Shown piece after piece: positions 17,309 through 26,800 of a stretch of 64,000 nt of DNA. Origin of the DNA: G963677085 sp963677085 (lineage in GTDB: Bacteria > Planctomycetota > Planctomycetia > Pirellulales > Thermoguttaceae); contig CAXXFH010000006.1 in assembly GCA_963677085.2 (NCBI GenBank), forward strand, positions 1 to 64,000. The letters are read 5' to 3'. Position numbers and translations under genes: made by a program. The notes beneath the pieces were generated by a model. That model did no database searches and had not been told where the DNA came from. It saw nothing but the letters and a program-made list of their open reading frames with translations. Positions within the stretch are counted from its first letter, which is position 1. Each line of letters opens with the position of its first letter.

Positions 17309-19959
17309 GTTTCTGCAACCCGATTGGTCAATCGCCGGAGTTCCTCCAGGAACAACGAGACTTGCGTGTACAGCGCACGCAAATCGGCTGCGTTCTTACG
17401 TTGGTTCTTGTGCCGTTGGGCGTGGCGCTGGATTACTTCGCCTATCCGGCCCAGATGCAGAGCATTTCCCAGGTACGGCTTGTTTGTGAAGTCGTTCTGC
17501 TCCCCGTCTTTGCGCTTACGTTTTTCCCCTGGGGCAAACAGCACATTGTGCCCTTGAGCCACCTATGGGGATTTGCTCCCGCGTTGACAATTTCGTGGAT
17601 GCTGTACCTGACCGACGGCGCCGCTTCACCGTTTTACGCGGGCCTGAATCTGGTGATCCTCGGAACCTGCGTGTTGCTGCCGTTTTCGATCGTCGAGGCG
17701 GCATTTTATTGCACCGGCGTTCTCGTGTCGTACGTCTTCGCTTGTGCCTACCACCATGCCGGTATCGAGGCCGTGGGTGATTTCGCCAACAACCTCATTT
17801 TTATCGCCATGACGTCGGTGATCTGTGTCACGTATTGCCATTTGAGTGCGAGTGCCCGGCGAAAAGACTTCGACCTCCGCCAGACATTGCGGGAGCAGAA
17901 CGAGCGACTCGCCGAACTCGACCGGATGAAGACGGAATTCTTTGCCAACGTAAGCCATGAGTTGCGTACGCCCTTGACTCTCATCCTCGGCCCGCTGGAA
18001 ACGGCTTTGGAGGAAAAGAGACGACTTCCGGAACGCGTCGCGGAATCCCTGCGGCATGCTCACAAGAATGCCCTGCGACTGCTCACCCTGATCAACGACC
18101 TGCTCGATCTGGTGCGGTTCGAAAGCTCGAAAAGTCCGCTGAAGCAGGCCCCCTTGCGTTTGGATCGCGTCGTCGAATCGCTCGTGGAATCGGTTCGCCC
18201 CACGGCCACCAGGAACCAGCTCGACCTGCATTACGAACCGCCGGAGCACGCTGTTGGCGTCGTTGCCGACTGCTCGGCCGTCGAAAAGGTGCTTCTCAAT
18301 CTGTTGTCCAATGCCATGAAGTTCACCACTGCCGGTGGAGCGTTATGGGTGAGACTTCGGGCGGTCGACGGTCGGGCGCTTATCGAGGTCGAGGACACCG
18401 GCATCGGAATTCCCGCCAACCAGTTGCCACAGATTTTCGACCGTTTCAAGCAAGTCGACGGATCGGCAACTCGGCAGCACCAAGGGCTGGGCATCGGACT
18501 CGCCCTCGCCAAAGAGTTGGTCGAATCGTGCCACGGCGAGTTGACCGCGGAAAGCTGTCTCGGCAAGGGTACCACTTTTCGCGTCACTTATCCGTTATGT
18601 GATCTGCAGCAGCTCGAAGACCGTTTCCCACACGACGGCGAGGTGTCCGCCACGAGCGCAATGGCGACCAATGCAAGAGCGTCGGGCAACCACGACTCTT
18701 CAACGAAATCAACGCGTTTCGTACCGGATGTCCGCGTATCGAACAACTTAAGTGCAGGAACGTCACGCCGTCCCGCGATTCTCATCGTCGACGACGAAGA
18801 AGGCATTCGTCAACACTTGACTTCGGTTCTCCAGGACGAATACACGGTTCGCGCAGCGGAAGACGGAAGCCAGGGCTACCAACTTGCCGTTGAGGACCAG
18901 TTCCAGGTAGCGATTCTCGACATGATGATGCCGGGGCGTAGCGGCCTGGATCTTTGTCGCGACTTGCGAGGGTTGACTTCCTCCGAAGACCTCAAAATCC
19001 TGATGCTCACGGCGCGGGTAGACGAAGAGCTGAAGATCGAAGCGTTGCGATCTGGCGTGGACGATTTCCTGACAAAACCGTTTAGTACCGTCGAGCTCAA
19101 AACACGTGTTGCGAACCTTGTGACTGCCGCCTCCCTGCAACACAGCCTTCGCCAGCGGAATCACGAGTTGGCCGAAGCACTCAAGCAATTGCGTTTGGCG
19201 GAAAGCCAGTTGATTCAAAGCGAGAAAATGAACGCCCTAGGCAGCTTGGCTGCCGGACTGCTACACGAAATCAATAACCCGCTGAATCATACACTCATGG
19301 CAATCGGTTTCGCGCGGCAGTGTTTCGAGCAACTTCGATCAACAGACGCGGACCTCGCCGACACGGTCGCGGAGGGCACCGACGAGATTTTGGAGTCGCT
19401 TCAGGATATCGAAGACGGAATGAAACGTATTGGCGAAGTCATCGCCGACTTGCGCGCTTTCGCCCATCCCGAGGCCGCCGGATTGGCGAAGGCTTTTGGA
19501 TTTCAGTTGGCGATCGACACGGCCCTTCGTTTTACCGCGCGCGAGTTGACCGGCGTTTGCGTCGAGGTCGAAGTTGCCCCCGAGGCGACAGTTATGGGAG
19601 CCCAAACGCACATTACGCAAGTGCTCGTCAATCTTTTCGTAAACGCCGCGCACGCCCTGAAGCCAACCCGCGATACCCGGCGTCCCGAACTGGTTGTCGA
19701 TGCAGACATACGCGATGGTCGACTCGCCGTGACGGTTCGTGACAACGGATGCGGGATTGACGACGACATTATTCCACACGTATTTGAACCTTTTTTTACG
19801 ACACGTGATGTCGGCGAGGGAACGGGGCTGGGGCTAAGTGTGTGCCATACCATCGTCGAGAATCACGGTGGCACTCTGTCCGTGTCCAGCAAACCAGATT
19901 GCTGGACGGAGTTCCATTTTGACCTCCCCCTGGCAAACGTTGGAGCGTTAAGCAAATGA
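17305..19959 (+). CDS. PhcS/PhcR-like fused hybrid histidine kinase
   Basis: This 884-residue protein has about six N-terminal membrane helices (residues 20-185) and a HisKA/HATPase module with phospho-acceptor His218 (ANVSHELRTPL), an N box LLNLLSNAMKFT and a DTGIGIP box. A receiver domain follows with phospho-acceptor Asp539 (ILDMMMPG) and LTKPF lysine. A second kinase module has His654 (LLHEINNPLN) and intact DNGCGI, EPFFTTR and GTGLGLS boxes. In Ralstonia the membrane sensor PhcS and the receiver-plus-kinase PhcR are separate proteins encoded side by side; here the same modules appear in the same order in one chain. Both ends overlap neighbours by ATGA, indicating tight coupling. Confidence 0.85.
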   Translation: MSFCNPIGQSPEFLQEQRDLRVQRTQIGCVLTLVLVPLGVALDYFAYPAQMQSISQVRLVCEVVLLPVFALTFFPWGKQHIVPLSHLWGFAPALTISWMLYLTDGAASPFYAGLNLVILGTCVLLPFSIVEAAFYCTGVLVSYVFACAYHHAGIEAVGDFANNLIFIAMTSVICVTYCHLSASARRKDFDLRQTLREQNERLAELDRMKTEFFANVSHELRTPLTLILGPLETALEEKRRLPERVAESLRHAHKNALRLLTLINDLLDLVRFESSKSPLKQAPLRLDRVVESLVESVRPTATRNQLDLHYEPPEHAVGVVADCSAVEKVLLNLLSNAMKFTTAGGALWVRLRAVDGRALIEVEDTGIGIPANQLPQIFDRFKQVDGSATRQHQGLGIGLALAKELVESCHGELTAESCLGKGTTFRVTYPLCDLQQLEDRFPHDGEVSATSAMATNARASGNHDSSTKSTRFVPDVRVSNNLSAGTSRRPAILIVDDEEGIRQHLTSVLQDEYTVRAAEDGSQGYQLAVEDQFQVAILDMMMPGRSGLDLCRDLRGLTSSEDLKILMLTARVDEELKIEALRSGVDDFLTKPFSTVELKTRVANLVTAASLQHSLRQRNHELAEALKQLRLAESQLIQSEKMNALGSLAAGLLHEINNPLNHTLMAIGFARQCFEQLRSTDADLADTVAEGTDEILESLQDIEDGMKRIGEVIADLRAFAHPEAAGLAKAFGFQLAIDTALRFTARELTGVCVEVEVAPEATVMGAQTHITQVLVNLFVNAAHALKPTRDTRRPELVVDADIRDGRLAVTVRDNGCGIDDDIIPHVFEPFFTTRDVGEGTGLGLSVCHTIVENHGGTLSVSSKPDCWTEFHFDLPLANVGALSK

Positions 19960-21185
19960 ATAAACAAGCAAACAACGGTCGATTGGCGATTCTCTATGTT
20001 GATGATGAAGAAAAGGCGCTGAAATACTTCCGCAAGGCGTTCGAGGGCGAATACGACGTCCACACGGCCCCTTCCGTGGCCGCCGCTCGAAGGATTCTGG
20101 ATGAAGCGGGCGACCAAGTCGGAATCTTGATTACCGACCAGAGAATGCCCGGCGAAACGGGAGTGGATCTGCTCGAGCACGTGCGTCTTGGCTATCCCCA
20201 TATCATCCGCATCTTCACCACGGCCTACTCCGATCTGGAAAGTGCGATCCAAGCGGTCAACTCCGGCGGCGTATTCTGGTACGTGGCCAAGCCTTGGAAC
20301 CTTGACGAATTGCGCGGCGTTCTTCGACGTGCCGAGGAGTTTTATAATCTTCGGCTCGAACGTGATTCGCTGCTCGCGGAGAAACTTGGCGTGGTCCAAC
20401 AATTGCTCACGATGGACCGAGTTCGCACTCTGGTGTCGCTGGCCGCTTCGCTGGAAGCGAACCTGCGCAACCCGATTGGCGCGCTCAAGGCCTATGTTGA
20501 AGAAGCCCAAGAAATCGAAGCCGCCGTCTTCCAGCCGTTTGACGTGGCCGAGCTGGATCTGTTGTCGCTGACACGAATCGAGAGCGAAAACATGGTTAAG
20601 GTGGCCCGGGCTGTAATTGGTGATCTCGAAGCACTCGATGGAGCGCCGGTTGAACTTGCCTTGCAGGAGATCATTCACGACTTCGTTAAAAACACGGAGG
20701 CGGCACTGGCCGAAGAAGGGGTAAGCTTGAAGGTCGAAACCGCGAATGGTCTGCCAAACGTCCAGGGACAGCCCGCGCTGCTGCAACACCTTCTCCGCGT
20801 GCTTGTGCGGAGGATTTCGGACATGGATGGAAACGATGTCGAAATTCGCATTAAGATAACCCCTTCAACGCTGCCGTCGGGAAGACAAGCCGTTCGCTTA
20901 GCCATCTTGGCCGCCGGCCAGACTTGGCTCAACGGCCAGGTTGCTTCGCTATATTCCGCTCTCATCCCGAGGTCCGACAGATTTATGGGCCTGGACATGG
21001 ATCTGTTGTCCGCTTACTTCCTGGCCTTCCACCACGGTGGAACGTTGACCGTCCATCGCGAACCACCCTTTGGGCCAGGATTCGAGGTTAACCTCGCCTG
21101 CGATGCCAAGGCCGAGCCTACCGACGATATCGACACGCAATGGTTCGACTCGGTTTATCGCAAAATGGAACGACGAATTCGGTAG
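19956..21185 (+). CDS. phcQ: PhcQ-like response regulator with degenerate C-terminal kinase-like domain
   Basis: The N-terminal receiver domain (residues 8-125) has the acidic pair in YVDDEE, the phospho-acceptor Asp in LITDQRMPG and the lysine in VAKPWN. The C-terminal 270 residues resemble a histidine-kinase core (FHHGGTLTVHREPPFGPGFEVNL near the end), but I see no HisKA phospho-acceptor motif and no intact N or G boxes, so it probably does not bind ATP as a normal kinase would. It overlaps the preceding stop by four bases. Third place after a PhcB-like and a PhcS/R-like gene supports a PhcQ role. Confidence 0.75.
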   Translation: MNKQANNGRLAILYVDDEEKALKYFRKAFEGEYDVHTAPSVAAARRILDEAGDQVGILITDQRMPGETGVDLLEHVRLGYPHIIRIFTTAYSDLESAIQAVNSGGVFWYVAKPWNLDELRGVLRRAEEFYNLRLERDSLLAEKLGVVQQLLTMDRVRTLVSLAASLEANLRNPIGALKAYVEEAQEIEAAVFQPFDVAELDLLSLTRIESENMVKVARAVIGDLEALDGAPVELALQEIIHDFVKNTEAALAEEGVSLKVETANGLPNVQGQPALLQHLLRVLVRRISDMDGNDVEIRIKITPSTLPSGRQAVRLAILAAGQTWLNGQVASLYSALIPRSDRFMGLDMDLLSAYFLAFHHGGTLTVHREPPFGPGFEVNLACDAKAEPTDDIDTQWFDSVYRKMERRIR

Positions 21186-21409
21186 TCTGTTGCTCCGACC
21201 TTCCGGCAATGTCCAGCAAGCAGAGTCGCGCCCACAAAGCCTCCACCCGGCCCCCATTCTGATGCACGCAACCAGCCGCCCCCCCGCCAAGAGGGTCAGT
21301 AATGCGGGAACGAGGCACATTACTACCCCATCGGGTGACTTTCATTTCAATTAGGTAAGGTCTCGGGGTTTGATATTGACCGCCGATCGCGGGGACGATA
21401 GGCTTGACA

Positions 21410-21437
21410 AGCTTGGACGGACGCGTCCGTCCAAGCT
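21410..21437. repeat. Perfect 28-bp palindrome
   Basis: The sequence from 21410 to 21437, centred on ACGCGT, equals its own reverse complement over all 28 bases. There is no T tract on either side to make a classical terminator. It may be a bidirectional end structure after phcQ or a protein-binding site. Confidence 0.8.
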
Positions 21438-21691
21438 GCGGCGATAAATGCCGTAACCCCAGCGCAGGCGGTCGATTCTCGGCATCCTGTCACTCGTACG
21501 CGCATCCTGGTGTGGCGAAGCACGCTGGCGATTGAGGTCGTGCGCGAGGCTGGGGACGTGAGCCAACAGGATCGGCCATGTCATCGCCTCTTCGGGCGGA
21601 CACCGCATCCACAGAAACGATGGTCACCCAGGACGGCCCGACCGCGAACCAAACCGATACTGCCGCGTCCTTACCAGGACGCCGCTTCAAT

Positions 21692-21737
21692 TGGTCGCTA
21701 ATCTTTGCGAAAAACACAACGATCTTTGAGGTTCGTC
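21692..21737 (+). repeat. Repeat shared with 34127-34174
   Basis: TTGGTCGCTAATCTTTG followed by AACGATCTTTGAGGTT occurs here, just upstream of the TetR start, and again at 34127-34174 with the same order and nearly the same spacing. Each copy contains ATCTTTG twice as a direct repeat. Confidence 0.7.
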
Positions 21738-21745
21738 GCGCAGAA

Positions 21746-22351
21746 ATGGCTGAGAAGCACCAGATAATCCTCGATCAGGCGATCCGTACTTTTGCGGAAT
21801 TGGGATTTCGCGGCACCGATGTGCAGGTGATTGCCGATCGGGCAGGCGTGGGCAAAGGAACCGTTTACCGCTACTTCGGCAACAAAGAAGAACTTTTCTG
21901 GGCGACAACCAACGAAGTCACTCAGCGAATGGAAAAAAAGCTGGTGGCCGCCATGGACGAAGTGGAGGGCAGCGTTCGCGAGAAGATGATGGCTTCGTGT
22001 TTGGCCTACTCGCGGTTTTTTGAAGAGAACCCGCATTGCCTCGAAATCACCATCCAAGAGAGGGCCGAATTCCGCGGCACCATTCCCCAAACCCACAAGC
22101 AGTATCACGAAGAAATGATCGGACGGTTCGCCAAGATCTTCGAAGCCGGTGTCGCGGCCGGCGAGTTTGCTCCGCGCGACGCGCGGGAGACGATTCTTGT
22201 CATGGGTAATCTGCTGTATGGGTGCATTATCTTTTCGTGTTATGCGGCAGACGACCGCAGTATCTCCGAGGTGGTGGAAACGGCCGCCACGATTTTCTTC
22301 AACGGCCTTCGTGCCAACGCGGCCGGCGATACCACAAGCAGTGAAGCGTGA
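21746..22351 (+). CDS. TetR-family transcriptional regulator
   Basis: This 201-residue protein has a typical TetR DNA-binding domain (ILDQAIRTFAELGFRGTDVQVIADRAGVGKGTVYRYFGNKEEL, residues 8-50) and a helical ligand-binding domain of the usual length. I chose the ATG at 21746, where the family homology begins; no strong ribosome binding site is visible there. It lies 34 bases upstream of an RND efflux adaptor gene, the standard arrangement for a local repressor of the pump. Confidence 0.88.
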   Translation: MAEKHQIILDQAIRTFAELGFRGTDVQVIADRAGVGKGTVYRYFGNKEELFWATTNEVTQRMEKKLVAAMDEVEGSVREKMMASCLAYSRFFEENPHCLEITIQERAEFRGTIPQTHKQYHEEMIGRFAKIFEAGVAAGEFAPRDARETILVMGNLLYGCIIFSCYAADDRSISEVVETAATIFFNGLRANAAGDTTSSEA

Positions 22352-22385
22352 CGGAGGGAATTGTACCGTGAGTTGGAATTACATC

Positions 22386-23756
22386 ATGAAGAATTGCCGG
22401 CCTATCGGTGTTGCTCTTGCGCTTGCCATGTTGGTTCTCGCGCTGCCCGGCTGTAAGCAACACGAGGCCACGGCCACGGTGTCGGATCAAGCCGCGGATG
22501 CGATCATCGAGGTGCCGATAGCTCCCGTCACCCGTCACCCTATGGCCACGAAACTCGAATTGGTAGGCACGCTCATCCCCGTGCGGGCAACGACCGTCGT
22601 TTCCGACGTCGACGGCATCATCCAATCCTTCCCGTTGTCGAATCGTCGTCTCGATTTTTCGACCAATGATTCTTCTGGCACCGGTCGAACCGAATCGGTC
22701 ACCCTGGGATTGGACCTCGGGCACAAGGTTCGCCAAGGCGAAGTGTTAGTACAAATCGACCCGGTCGATTTCCAGTTGAATCTCCAGGTGGCCGAGGCCA
22801 ATCTCGAAATGGCCAAACGCAACCTCGACGATCTGCTGGCCTGGAGACGCCCCGAGGAAGTCGAGCAGACACGCGGGGCCTACGAGGAGGCCGCCGCCAG
22901 CTACCAACGAGCCCTGGCCGACTTGCGGCGCAGCGAGCAGTTGTTGTCGAAACGGGCCATCTCGCAGGGCGAATACGACGGCTCGTTGATGGCCGAACGC
23001 ACAGCGGCCGCCGCGGTAAAACAGGCGCAGGCCGCCTTAAAACTGGCCGAAGCCGGACCTACCCGGCAACAGATCGCCGTCGCTGAAGCCCAGGTGAAAA
23101 CGGCCCAAGCCGAAGTGGCCATCCGCCAGGAAAAGCTCGATAAGACCACCATCCACGCCCCCTACGACGCGGTCATCGCCGATCGCTATGTCGACGTGGG
23201 CGATCGGGTTACCGCCATGCCGCGGGTGGAAATCATGCAGATCATCGATCCTCGCGTGCTATTCGCACAGATCGATGTGCCGGAAAGGTACCAGGGACAT
23301 ATCCGTCTGGACGACACGGCCGAAATCACGGCGGCAGGCATCGCGCAGCCGTTTCCGGGCCGGGTCGACCTGATCAACTCGAAGATCGACACCGAGACGC
23401 GAACGTTCCGCGTTCGCGTAACGATCGACAACCGCCGGGAGCTGCTCAAGGCGGGCGGATTCGTCCACGTGCAACTCCCGCTCGCCGCCGCCACGGACGT
23501 ACTGGCCGTATCCAACGAGGCCGTAAGTTTCGTGGATGGCCGGCCTTCGGTCTTCGTATTCCAGGACGGTATCGTTCGTCGGCGATCCGTCCAGTTGGGA
23601 ATGGCCGATCACGATAGCTACGAGATTACCGCAGGGTTGGAGCCAAACGAACTGATCGTGACCGGCAAGACGTCGCTGCTGGCCGACGGACTGCCCGTTC
23701 GCGCCTCGCGACCGGACGATGCCCCCAGGAACGAAACCCCTTCCGTTAAGCAATGA
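22386..23756 (+). CDS. RND efflux periplasmic adaptor (membrane fusion lipoprotein)
   Basis: This HlyD/AcrA-type adaptor links the inner-membrane RND pump to an outer-membrane channel. It begins MKNCRPIG with a hydrophobic segment ending in LALPGC, a plausible lipobox. A biotinyl-lipoyl-like half, a coiled-coil hairpin of about 120 residues (residues 130-250), the second lipoyl half (IHAPYDAVIADRYVDVGDRV) and the beta-barrel and membrane-proximal domains follow. The frame is open upstream to 22149 inside tetR; a GTG at 22368 is an alternative start. No TolC-like gene is present nearby. Confidence 0.88.
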   Translation: MKNCRPIGVALALAMLVLALPGCKQHEATATVSDQAADAIIEVPIAPVTRHPMATKLELVGTLIPVRATTVVSDVDGIIQSFPLSNRRLDFSTNDSSGTGRTESVTLGLDLGHKVRQGEVLVQIDPVDFQLNLQVAEANLEMAKRNLDDLLAWRRPEEVEQTRGAYEEAAASYQRALADLRRSEQLLSKRAISQGEYDGSLMAERTAAAAVKQAQAALKLAEAGPTRQQIAVAEAQVKTAQAEVAIRQEKLDKTTIHAPYDAVIADRYVDVGDRVTAMPRVEIMQIIDPRVLFAQIDVPERYQGHIRLDDTAEITAAGIAQPFPGRVDLINSKIDTETRTFRVRVTIDNRRELLKAGGFVHVQLPLAAATDVLAVSNEAVSFVDGRPSVFVFQDGIVRRRSVQLGMADHDSYEITAGLEPNELIVTGKTSLLADGLPVRASRPDDAPRNETPSVKQ

Positions 23757-23768
23757 GTTTAGCTGCCA

Positions 23769-23792
23769 GCATGCCCACGCACGCGTGGGCAT
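23769..23792. repeat. CATGCCCACGC palindrome between adaptor and pump genes
   Basis: CATGCCCACGC and GCGTGGGCATG form a hairpin with a two-base loop, flanked by GGCACCCG. Similar units occur at 40654-40730 and, degenerate, near 30704. It fills most of the 80-base gap between the adaptor and pump genes and may act on mRNA stability there. Confidence 0.75.
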
Positions 23793-23836
23793 GGCACCCG
23801 GGCTATTCGAGACTGCTAGTACGAGGAAGCTACTCG

Positions 23837-26800
23837 ATGAAGATATCTGAAACGTGCATCCAGCGACCGGTCTTCGCTTCGATGATGATTTTGGCGTTGG
23901 TCGTGTTTGGCCTGACGGCCTATCGTACGATCGGCGTCGACCTGTATCCCGACGTCGACATCCCGATTGTCACGGTCACGGTTCCCTACACGGGCGCCGA
24001 TCCGGAAACGGTTGAGACCGAGGTGACCGACAAGATCGAAGAAGCGGTCAACACGATTAGCGGCGTGAAGAATCTGCGCAGCCAAAGCCTCGAAGGACTG
24101 TGCCAGGTGTTCATCGAGTTCGAACTCGAAGAAGACGTCGACGTGGTCAGCCAGGAAGTGCGAGACAAAGTCTCCGGCATTCGCGGGGATCTACCGCTGG
24201 AGATCGATCCGCCGGTGATCGAGAAGTTCGACCTCGACTCGTCGCCGATCCTCTCGATTGTGATTTCCGGTACGGCGCCGATCCGCGAGCTCACCCGCTA
24301 CGCCGACGACGTGGTGAAACCCCGCGTCGAAAGCGTCTCGGGCGTGGGCAACGTGCGTCTGGTGGGCGACCGCGAGCGGGAGGTTCGCATCTGGCTGCGA
24401 GCCGACGAACTGCGGGCCCATGGCCTGACCGCCAAAAACGTGGTCGACACTCTGCGAGAAGAAAACCTCGAACCGCCCGGCGGTCGCGTGGAAACACAGC
24501 AGCGCGAGATCATCGTCAAGACGCGGGGAAAAGTCGAGCGGGTCGAAGAGTTCGAGGAACTGATTCTCGCCAACCGCGACGGCACACCTATCCGCCTCCG
24601 CGACGTGGCCTGGGTGGAAGACGGCATGGAAGACTTCCGGAGCCTCGCCCGGCTCAACGGTCGACGAGCCGTGTCGCTGCAGGTGCGGCGCCAGTCGGGC
24701 ACCAACATGCTGCGAGTCGCCAACGCCGTGAAGCAGCGACTCGACGACCTCCGCCTCGACCTGCCGACAAGCTACCAACTGACCCTCGCCCAGGACCTTT
24801 CGGTCTTCGTCGACGACAGCATCAGCGAAGCCCAGGGCGAATTGCTTCGCGGTGGCACGCTGGCCGTGCTGGTGATTCTGCTTTTCTTGCGGAGCTTGCG
24901 CGGATCGTTCGTGGCCGCCATCACCATCCCGACCACGATCATCGGCACCTACACCTTTATGCTTGCCATGGGATTTACGGTAAACGTGATGACCATGTTG
25001 GCGCTGACGATCTCGGTGGGCATGATTGTCGACGACTCGATCGTAGTGCTGGAAAACACGTACCGCCACATGGAACAAGGGCTTCCGCGGCTGCAAGCGG
25101 CCATTAAAGGCATCTCGGAAATTGGCTTCGCCGTGGTGGCCACCTCGCTGGCCATCGGTGCCGTGTTTGTGCCCGTGGCGTTTATGGACGGCATCGTGGG
25201 CCGGTTCTTCTACGAGTTCGGTCTGACGGTCGTGTTTGCCGTGGCCATCTCCACGTTCATCGCCGTAACGCTCTCGCCCATGCTGTGCAGCCGCGTGTTG
25301 AAGGTCTCCAGCAGCCACGGTCGGGTGTTCAATGTAATCGAGCGGGTTTTCCAGCGAATCGAAACGATTTACGGCGTTCTTCTGCGTGGCGCGCTGCGGC
25401 ATCGTTTTCTCGTCGTGCTGGGCGCCATTGGCGTGTTTTTCAGCAGCCTGGCGATCACGCCCTTCATCGGCAAAGAGTTCATTCCCGAGCAAGACGAGGC
25501 GCAGTTCAATGTCCAGGTGGAAACGCCCATCGGCAGTTCGATCCATGTGACCAACGATGTGCTGGAGGAGATCGAGCGACGCATCGAGCAGTTACCCGGC
25601 GTGTGCGATACCTACACGACGATCGGCGCAGGAGCCGAAGAGCGAGTGAATGTGGCCACCCTGCTGACTCGGCTGGTTCCCAAAGACCAGCGTGCCTATT
25701 CGCAAATGGAACTGATGCAGATGGCCCGGCAGCGTCTGGCCGACCTGAAGCACTTGCAGATCAGCGTCGAGACTGTGCCGCGAATCAGCGGCGGCGGCCA
25801 GACCAACTCGCCGTTGCAGTACGGCCTACGTGGCAACGACCTGGGCGAGTTGGCCGACGTGTCGGACAAAATCCGCGAAGAGATGGCCAAAGTGCCCGGC
25901 ATCATCGACATCAACACCACCTACGACGCCGGCAAGCCTGAAGCCAGCGTGCGCATTCAACGGGCAAAGGCTTCGGAGTTGGGTGTCACGGCCCGCGATG
26001 TCGGCGATGCCGTGCATGCCCTGATTGGTGGCGTCAAGGCAACCACCTTCGAAGACGACGGCGAAACGTTCGACGTTCGGGTGCGCTACGCCTTGCCCGA
26101 CCGCGACCGGCCCGACGCGATTCTGGCCGTGCCAGTCCGCTCGCGCAGCGGTAAGCTAGTCGACCTGCGCAACTTGGTTTCGGTCGACGAGGGCACCGGG
26201 CCCGTGCAGATCGACCGCCAGGATCGCCTTCGACAGATCGTGATCACGGCCAACCTGGAACAGTCGAAACCGCTGGGCGCGGCCATCGAAGACGTGACCA
26301 AGATCGAACAATCCGTCGGCCTGCCGCCAGGAGTCGACAGCAAGTTCACCGGTCAGGCCGAAAGCATGGAAGAGTCGTTCGCCAACATCATTTTCTCGTT
26401 GATGCTGGCCGTGATTCTGATCTACATGGTACTGGCCGCCCAGTTCGAGAGCCTTATTCACCCATTTACGGTGATGTTGTCCTTGCCTTTGTCGATCGTG
26501 GGCGCGTTGGGCTTGCTGGCCGTTACCGGGCGGACGCTGAATATCTTCTCCATGATCGGCATGATCATGCTAATGGGCCTGGTCACGAAGAACGCGATTC
26601 TGTTGATCGACTACACCAACCAACTTCGCGACGGCGGCATGAAACGCGACGACGCCGTGCTGAAAGCCGGTCCCGTGCGACTGCGGCCCATTTTGATGAC
26701 AGCCCTATCGACGATCGCCGGTATGATTCCCGTGGCCATCGGTCTCGGCTCGGGAGCCGAAACCCGGGCGCCGATGGGTACCTGCATCGTCGGCGGAATG

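Larger units (their letters stand above)
21186..21745. other. Intergenic between the phc-like operon and tetR
   Basis: This holds a perfect 28-bp palindrome (21410-21437) and a segment at 21692-21737 that recurs at 34127-34174. An open frame starting at 21578 runs into the TetR gene, but its first 56 residues do not look like protein. Confidence 0.5.

Noticed and set aside
24191..25546. 451-codon minus-strand frame opposite the RND pump gene
   Set aside because: The composition is His/Asp/Gln-rich without motifs, and the opposite strand holds a well-conserved pump.
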